From an uncultured bacterium (lineage in GTDB: Bacteria > Bacillota > Clostridia > Oscillospirales > Oscillospiraceae): DNA of 42,704 nucleotides. Under the pieces are notes generated by a model. It saw nothing but the letters and a program-made list of their open reading frames with translations. It was not told the origin of the DNA and ran no database searches. The DNA is taken from NCBI GenBank assembly GCA_947073515.1, contig CAMTMC010000019.1, positions 1 through 42,704 of the forward strand, read 5' to 3'. The stretch's first letter is position 1. The number at the start of each line of letters is the position of its first letter. Positions 38,017 to 42,704 of this stretch are shown here, one piece after another. The translations under genes and the position numbers were made by a program.

Positions 38017-38349
38017 ATGAATACAGGTTTTATAGTATGTGGCGGAGCGTGTTTGCTTTTTTTGCTGTTAACTTTAATTTTTACAATGTTCAAAGAGAAA
38101 TCAGTCATGCTGATAAGCGGCTTTAACACAATGCCAAAAGAAAAAAGAGAATTATATGATACAGAAAAATTAAGGAAGGACTCTAGAAATATATTTCTGA
38201 TTTGGGCAGTCATCCAAGGGATAGGCGCTATTTTGGCATATTATATTTCACAGTATGCTGCGATTATCGCATTTATAATATGGCTCATTGTATTTTTTAA
38301 AGACGTACATTTAGACGAAGAAAAAGCATTTGGCAAGTATAAAAAATAG
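38017..38349 (+). CDS. DUF3784 domain membrane protein
   Basis: A 110-residue protein with three membrane segments (FIVCGGACLLFLLLTLIFTMF, IFLIWAVIQGIGAILAYYI, and AIIAFIIWLIVFF). Between the first two is KSVMLISGFNTMPKEKRELYDTEKLRKD, the hallmark of DUF3784 proteins. The function is unknown. AAGGAG lies 9 nt upstream of ATG. The gene is strikingly AT-rich compared with everything around it and is bounded by its own promoter and hairpin, consistent with horizontal acquisition as a cassette. Confidence 0.87.
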   Translation: MNTGFIVCGGACLLFLLLTLIFTMFKEKSVMLISGFNTMPKEKRELYDTEKLRKDSRNIFLIWAVIQGIGAILAYYISQYAAIIAFIIWLIVFFKDVHLDEEKAFGKYKK

Positions 38350-38365
38350 ATAAATTCAGTTGATC

Positions 38366-38400
38366 GGGCAGTCATCCATCGACAGATGGCTGCCCGCTTT
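38366..38400 (+). terminator. Hairpin terminator after the DUF3784 gene
   Basis: GGGCAGTCATC and GATGGCTGCCC form an 11-bp stem with one mismatch and an 8-nt loop, followed by GCTTT. The T run is short. Confidence 0.6.
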
Positions 38401-38541
38401 GGATATTTTGACGAGTGGTTTGACGAAGCGGCTTTTGGCAACACCAATCTGAAAAGGGAGCCTGGAAAGGCCTCTCCCCCGGGCGTCCCCCCCTGTCAAC
38501 TTCCCCCAGGGGGCGCATAGACTGTGGGGAGGTGATTTTTT

Positions 38542-38754
38542 ATGGATCTGCGCAATCAGACAATCACAGTGGGGGAGCTGCTGGATAACCCCAGGTCCAA
38601 GGCCGTGTTCCAGCGGAGGTTTGGCAAGTTTATGCGCCACCCCATGGTGGGGGCGGCCAGGAGCCTGTCCCTGCGGCAGCTGGCGGAGATGGCGGCGGTG
38701 TATCTGCCCCAAAAGACCATCCAGGACACCCTGCGGGAGCTGGAGGGGCTGTAA
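38542..38754 (+). CDS. Small hypothetical protein of 70 residues
   Basis: A compact soluble protein, MDLRNQTITVGELLDNPRSKAVFQRRFGKFMRHPMVGAARSLSLRQLAEMAAVYLPQKTIQDTLRELEGL, predicted from its pattern to be all helical and basic. I cannot name it. The ribosome site GGGGAGGTGA is good and codon use matches the host. The 130 bp upstream include no clear sigma-A promoter. The 180 bp downstream hold hairpins and two copies of CATTTCATATT (from about 38774 and 38870). Confidence 0.65.
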   Translation: MDLRNQTITVGELLDNPRSKAVFQRRFGKFMRHPMVGAARSLSLRQLAEMAAVYLPQKTIQDTLRELEGL

Positions 38755-38878
38755 GAGCCCCCAAGGCGGATACATTTCATATTGGCGTATCCCAAGGGGA
38801 GTGTTTGATATCTGCCCCCCGCCGGAGGCAGGGGGCAATAAATCTTCCCGCCGGGCACTCCATTTCATATTTTATGGG

Positions 38879-38907
38879 TTGCCAGCGGCGGTATTTTGGG
38901 ATAAAAT
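38879..38907 (+). promoter_or_regulatory. Promoter of pgeF
   Basis: TTGCCA (38879-38884) and TAAAAT (38902-38907), spacer 17 bp, 27 bp before the start codon. Confidence 0.75.
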
Positions 38908-38934
38908 AGAATATATTTTTTGAGGAGGGGCGCC

Positions 38935-39747
38935 ATGGACATCACAAGACAGGAGGGACAGGGCGTCCCCTTTTTCGCCTGCGCCCATCCGGCCTGGGCG
39001 GGGGCGGCCCACGGGTTCTCCACCCGGCACGGGGGGATCTCCCCGGCCCCTATGGACGGCCTGAACCTGGCGGCCAGCCGGGGGGACGACCCGGCCAATG
39101 TGGCGGAGAACTTCCGGAGGTTCTGCCGGGCGGTGGGGGCCGACCCCGGCGCCCTGGTGAAAAACCACCAGGTCCACAGCAGCATTGTCCGGGCCGTCAC
39201 CCGGGCGGACATCCTCCCCGCCCCGGAGGCCCCCGGCCTCTTTGAGGGGGACGGCCTGGTCACCGACGTGCCCGGGGTGTGCCTGACCATCTTCTCCGGG
39301 GACTGCATCCCGGTGCTGCTCTACGACCCGGTACGCCGGGCGGTAGGGGCCGTCCACGCCGGCTGGCGGGGCACCGCCGCCGGAGCCGCCGCCCAGGCGG
39401 TGAAGGCCCTGGTGGAGCGCTACGGCTGCCGGCCCGAAAACATCCTGGCGGCCATCGGGCCGGGGATCGGCCCCTGCTGCTTTGAGACCCACGGCGACGT
39501 GCCCGACGGCCTCCGGGCCGGGCTGGGGCCGGAGGCGGAGGAGTTTATCCGCCCCCTGGACACCCCGGGCAAGTTCTCTGTGGATCTAAAGCGGGCCAAC
39601 GCCCGGTGGCTGGAGCGGGCCGGGGTGCTTCCGGAACGCATCGCCCTCTGCCAGGCCTGCACCGCCTGCGATCTGGACACCTTCTGGTCCCACCGGGTCC
39701 AGGGGGAGGCCCGGGGGAGCATGGCCGCTGTCATCCAGCTGGTCTAA
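38935..39747 (+). CDS. pgeF: PgeF/YfiH family multicopper-like (laccase domain) protein
   Basis: A 270-residue cytosolic protein of the YfiH/YlmD family, described as purine nucleoside phosphorylase/adenosine deaminase or as a peptidoglycan-editing factor in different studies. The zinc-binding set is clear: NHQVHSS (His), FSGDCIPVLLYD (Cys) and AVHAGWRGT (His). HGFSTRHGG at the N-terminus and AIGPGIGPCCFETHGDV mid-chain are also typical. Start with GAGGAGGGG upstream. It is transcribed alone. Confidence 0.93.
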   Translation: MDITRQEGQGVPFFACAHPAWAGAAHGFSTRHGGISPAPMDGLNLAASRGDDPANVAENFRRFCRAVGADPGALVKNHQVHSSIVRAVTRADILPAPEAPGLFEGDGLVTDVPGVCLTIFSGDCIPVLLYDPVRRAVGAVHAGWRGTAAGAAAQAVKALVERYGCRPENILAAIGPGIGPCCFETHGDVPDGLRAGLGPEAEEFIRPLDTPGKFSVDLKRANARWLERAGVLPERIALCQACTACDLDTFWSHRVQGEARGSMAAVIQLV

Positions 39748-39820
39748 TCCCCTGAAAACAGGGGCGGCCGCGGCCCGGGCCATATTTCCTGTCAATCACA
39801 TTTCATGCAAAGGATTCAAT

Positions 39821-41347
39821 ATGAGACGATACCGCTTGACCGCTTTTTTTCTGGCCCTCCTGCTGGCCCTGTCCGCCTGCGCCGGCGGGGAGGGGGGGGA
39901 CGCCGCCGCCCCGGGGAGCGGGAGCTCCTCCCCGGGGACGGGCTCCCAGCCGGTACAGGCCCCCAGAGCCGTCCCCTTCACCCTGGCGGTGTACCCGGCT
40001 TACAGCCTCCACCCCGCCCTGGCGGTCAACCGGGCCAACCTGACCCTGGCCCCCCTGCTGTATGAGGGGCTGTTCACGGTAGATGGCTCCTTCCAGGCCC
40101 AGCCGGTGCTGTGCCGGAGCTATACCGCCAGTGAGGACAAGCTCACCTGGACGTTTATCTTGCGGACGGGGGTGACCTTCTCCGACGGCACCCCCCTCAC
40201 CGGCCAGGCGGTGGCCGACGCCCTGGAGCTGGCCCGGTCCGGCCGGTACAGCCAGCGGCTGGCCCAGGTGGCTTCTATCACCGCCCCGGAGGACAACCCG
40301 GGCGCCGTCGTGATGACCCTCAGCCGGCCCAACGGGGCCCTCCCCCTGCTGCTGGACATCCCCATCGCCCTGGGGGACGGGGAGCGGCCCGCCGGCACCG
40401 GCCCCTATGTGCTGGCGGGGACGGGGGACCAGCTGTCCCTCGCCGCCCGGGAGGGCTGGTGGCAGGGGGATAAAAACCTGCCCGTCCAGCAGATCCCCCT
40501 CCGGGCGGTGGATCGCAGCGACCAGCTGATTTACGCCTTTGACGCCGGGGACGTGTCCCTGGTGGACGTGGACCTGATGGCCACCAACTCCATGGGCTAC
40601 GGGGGCAACTACCAGACCTGGGACTACGCCACCACCGATCTGCTCTATCTGGGCTTCAACACCCGGGAGGGGGTGTGCCGGGACCAGGAATTCCGCCGGG
40701 CCCTGGCCCTGGCGGTGGACCGGGCGGCCATCGCCCAGACCGTCTACGCCAGCCACGCCGTGGCCGCCGCCCTGCCCGTCCACCCCCACAGCCCCCTGTA
40801 CGACCGGGAGGCGGCGGAGCGGCTGTCTTACCACCCCGAGGAGCTGGCCGCCCAGGTGGAGGGCCTGCGGGAGCGGGACCGGGCCGTCGTTTTCCTGGTG
40901 AACAGCGAAAATACCGCCAAAGCCTCCACCGCCCAGAGGATCGCTTACCAGCTGGAGGCCGCCGGGCTGGCGGTGGAGCTGCGGCAGCTCCCCTTTGAGG
41001 ACTACGCCGCCGCCCTGGCCAAGGGGGACTTTGACCTGTACCTGGGGGAGACCGCCCTCACCGCCGATTTTGACCTGGCCCCCCTGCTGGCCTCCGCCGG
41101 CAGCCTGAACTACGGACGCTGGCAGGACGAGGAGACCGACCAGCTGGCCGCCGCCCTCCAGCGGGCGGGGGAGGAGGCCCGGCCCCAGGCCGCCTCCGCC
41201 CTGTTCGCCCACCTGGACCAGGCCTGCCCCATCGCCCCCGTGGCCTTTAAAAACGGCTCCGTCCTCACCCAGTGGGGGCGGGTGTCGGGGCTGGCCCCGG
41301 TGCGGGGGGATGTGTTCCACGGGTTGGAACATTGGAGCGTCTCCTGA
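39821..41347 (+). CDS. Family 5 (peptide/nickel-type) ABC transporter substrate-binding lipoprotein
   Basis: A 508-residue exported protein. The signal sequence RRYRLTAFFLALLLALSAC ends in a lipobox (LSAC), so it should be lipid-anchored outside the membrane. A Gly/Ser/Pro linker follows, then the SBP_bac_5 pattern: LAPLLYEGLFTVDGSFQAQPVLCRSYTASEDKLTWTFILRTGVTFSDGTPLTGQAVADAL, GTGPYVL, LYLGFNTREGVCRDQEFRRALALAVDRAAIAQTV. It probably binds a peptide or similar ligand. No permease or ATPase gene lies beside it, so it is an orphan or works with a distant transporter. AAAGGA upstream. Confidence 0.9.
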   Translation: MRRYRLTAFFLALLLALSACAGGEGGDAAAPGSGSSSPGTGSQPVQAPRAVPFTLAVYPAYSLHPALAVNRANLTLAPLLYEGLFTVDGSFQAQPVLCRSYTASEDKLTWTFILRTGVTFSDGTPLTGQAVADALELARSGRYSQRLAQVASITAPEDNPGAVVMTLSRPNGALPLLLDIPIALGDGERPAGTGPYVLAGTGDQLSLAAREGWWQGDKNLPVQQIPLRAVDRSDQLIYAFDAGDVSLVDVDLMATNSMGYGGNYQTWDYATTDLLYLGFNTREGVCRDQEFRRALALAVDRAAIAQTVYASHAVAAALPVHPHSPLYDREAAERLSYHPEELAAQVEGLRERDRAVVFLVNSENTAKASTAQRIAYQLEAAGLAVELRQLPFEDYAAALAKGDFDLYLGETALTADFDLAPLLASAGSLNYGRWQDEETDQLAAALQRAGEEARPQAASALFAHLDQACPIAPVAFKNGSVLTQWGRVSGLAPVRGDVFHGLEHWSVS

Positions 41348-41433
41348 GCTTGTGCCGCGGGAAGCGAATCCGGGGTATGACCGGCGGGCAACCGGCCATC
41401 AGACCCAACATAATAAACGGAGGAGAGAACCAT

Positions 41434-42704
41434 ATGAGTGTTTACCGCTGTTATTCTCAGAAAAAACCTGGCTTTGACGTGGAGGCCCAGGGCCTGCTGG
41501 GCCAGCTCCAGGAACAGCTGGGCATCGCCGGGCTGACGTCGGTCACCATCCTCAACCGGTACGACGCCGACCAGATCGACAAGGCCGTGTACGACCAGGC
41601 CAAGTCCATCGTGTTCTCCGAGCCCCAGGTGGACGTGGTATACGACGAGGACTTCCCCCTGCCGGAGGGCCCCCACGCCATCCTGGCGGTGGAGTCCCTG
41701 CCCGGGCAGTTCGACCAGCGGGCCGACTCCTGCGCCCAGTGCGTCCAGCTCATGGCCGGGGTGGAGCGGCCCCTGATCGCCTCCGCCCGGGTGTACATCC
41801 TGGAGGGGGAGCTGTCCGGGGCGGATCTGGAGAAAATCAGAGGCTACCTCATCAACCCGGTGGAGAGCCGGGAGGCCGGCATGGACAAGCCCGCCACCCT
41901 GGCCCGGGAGCACGCCGCCCCCAGCCAGGTGGCCGTTCTGGAGGGTTTTACTGGCCTGGACCAGGCCGGGCTGGCCGGTCTGCTGGCGGAGCTGGGGCTG
42001 GCCATGGATCTGGATGACCTGAAATTCCTTCAGGCCTACTTCCGGGACCAGGAGAGACGGGACCCCACCATCACCGAGGTGCGGGTGGTGGACACCTACT
42101 GGTCCGACCACTGCCGGCACACCACCTTCTCCACCCACCTGGACAACATCCAGATCGACGACCCCGCTGTACAGAAAGCCTATGAGCGGTACCTGGCCGC
42201 CCGGGTGGAGGTCTACGGGGAGGAGAGGGCCGCCCAGCGGCCCCAGACCCTGATGGACATCGCCACCATCGGGACAAAGGTGCTGAAAAAACGGGGGCTC
42301 CTCCCGGAGCTGGACGAGAGCGAGGAGATCAACGCCTGCTCCATCCACGTCCCCGCCCAGGTGGACGGCCAGGAGCAGGACTGGCTGCTCATGTTCAAAA
42401 ACGAGACCCACAACCACCCCACCGAGATCGAGCCCTTCGGCGGGGCCGCCACCTGCATCGGCGGCTGTATCCGGGACCCCCTGTCCGGCCGGGTGTACGT
42501 CCACCAGGCCATGCGCTTCACCGGCGCCGGCGACCCCCGTGCCCCCTTTGACCAGACCCTGGAGGGTAAGCTGCCCCAGAGGAAGCTGTGCCAGACGGCG
42601 GCGGCGGGCTACTCCTCCTATGGCAACCAGATCGGCCTGGCCACCGGCCACGTGGCCGAGGTGTACCACGAGGGCTACATCGCCAAGCGGCTGGAGTGCG
42701 GCGC
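41434..42704 (+). CDS. purL: Phosphoribosylformylglycinamidine synthase, 3' end cut by the window edge
   Basis: Fourth step of purine synthesis: FGAR, glutamine and ATP give FGAM. The first 423 codons are visible. The N-terminal part (MSVYRCYSQKKPGFDVEAQGLLGQL...) is the PurS-like domain, so this is the long single-chain form. Then come VVDTYWSDHCRHTTFSTHLDNI and MFKNETHNHPTEIEPFGGAATCIGGCIRDPLSGR, the ATP-binding core, and QTAAAGYSSYGNQIGLATG. ATG has a GGAGGAGA site. The 86-bp gap before it contains a short CCGG hairpin but no riboswitch I recognise. Confidence 0.96.
   Translation, partial: MSVYRCYSQKKPGFDVEAQGLLGQLQEQLGIAGLTSVTILNRYDADQIDKAVYDQAKSIVFSEPQVDVVYDEDFPLPEGPHAILAVESLPGQFDQRADSCAQCVQLMAGVERPLIASARVYILEGELSGADLEKIRGYLINPVESREAGMDKPATLAREHAAPSQVAVLEGFTGLDQAGLAGLLAELGLAMDLDDLKFLQAYFRDQERRDPTITEVRVVDTYWSDHCRHTTFSTHLDNIQIDDPAVQKAYERYLAARVEVYGEERAAQRPQTLMDIATIGTKVLKKRGLLPELDESEEINACSIHVPAQVDGQEQDWLLMFKNETHNHPTEIEPFGGAATCIGGCIRDPLSGRVYVHQAMRFTGAGDPRAPFDQTLEGKLPQRKLCQTAAAGYSSYGNQIGLATGHVAEVYHEGYIAKRLECG

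Noticed and set aside
38017..38030. Third copy of the GAATACAGGTTTT repeat
   Set aside because: The string is part of the start of the DUF3784 gene and has no partnered complementary arm nearby, so it is probably chance.
41348..41433. Purine, PRPP or guanidine riboswitch before purL
   Set aside because: The gap is only 86 bp. It shows a short CCGG hairpin but none of the conserved blocks of those classes.

Overview
The window is a GC-rich chromosomal segment of a Firmicute. Three things point there: sigma-A promoters that match consensus closely (TTGACA/TATAAT with 17-18 bp spacers), strong GGAGG ribosome binding sites, and a SAM-I riboswitch with an intrinsic terminator in front of metK. 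Two secreted proteins carry S-layer homology (SLH) domains, and there is a DUF1540 and a DUF3784 protein, an infC-rpmI-rplT operon with a non-AUG infC start, and Rnf-type genes. The high GC together with this gene set fits the Oscillospiraceae (the Flavonifractor / Lawsonibacter / Pseudoflavonifractor group). That placement is my inference, not a database result.

Layout. 1-5.1 kb (minus strand): metK (cut by the left edge) under a SAM-I riboswitch; a three-gene DNA alkylation-repair operon (3-methyladenine glycosylase, O6-alkylguanine methyltransferase, GNAT); greA; ahcY. metK and ahcY are both methyl-cycle genes. 5.3-10.3 kb: a catalytically degenerate rhomboid with a zinc ribbon, a VOC protein, a duplicated gene tail, an FAD oxidoreductase and a solo tyrosine recombinase. 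10.4-14.3 kb: an unrecognised protein behind a sigma-D-like -10 box, two neighbouring frameshifted genes (aldo/keto reductase, GNAT), a flavodoxin-ferredoxin fusion, and ruvX. 14.4-20 kb: a pyruvate-kinase-like barrel protein without the C-terminal domain, an SLH-CAP-cysteine-peptidase-like surface protein, and polA. 20.1-23.9 kb: a small membrane protein, a 160-bp MITE-like palindrome with a TAA target duplication, then a tightly packed operon ending in rimI, an unknown gene and tsaD (tRNA t6A). 24-25.5 kb: the infC-rpmI-rplT operon with its leader attenuator. 25.5-30.5 kb: nested palindromes, queH, a SLOG-like protein, an M24 peptidase, an endonuclease-IV-like barrel, a YqeG-type phosphatase and an unknown protein. 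30.6-32.8 kb: a GH26-like secreted enzyme with SLH domains. 33-36.6 kb: a reduced Rnf-like operon, rnfC - rnfD::rnfG fusion - rnfA. 36.7-42.7 kb: DUF1540, a membrane protein, a low-GC DUF3784 gene, a 70-residue protein, pgeF, an orphan substrate-binding lipoprotein, and purL (cut by the right edge).

The strongest candidate for something not yet described is the Rnf-like operon. It has its own promoter and terminator, fuses the two flavin-carrying subunits D and G, has no rnfB or rnfE, and its RnfA has lost the first of the two cysteines that hold the membrane iron-sulfur cluster. Next come several small palindromic elements (20.5, 25.5 and 26.8 kb, and a pair at 11.2 and 20.0 kb) that look mobile or regulatory.
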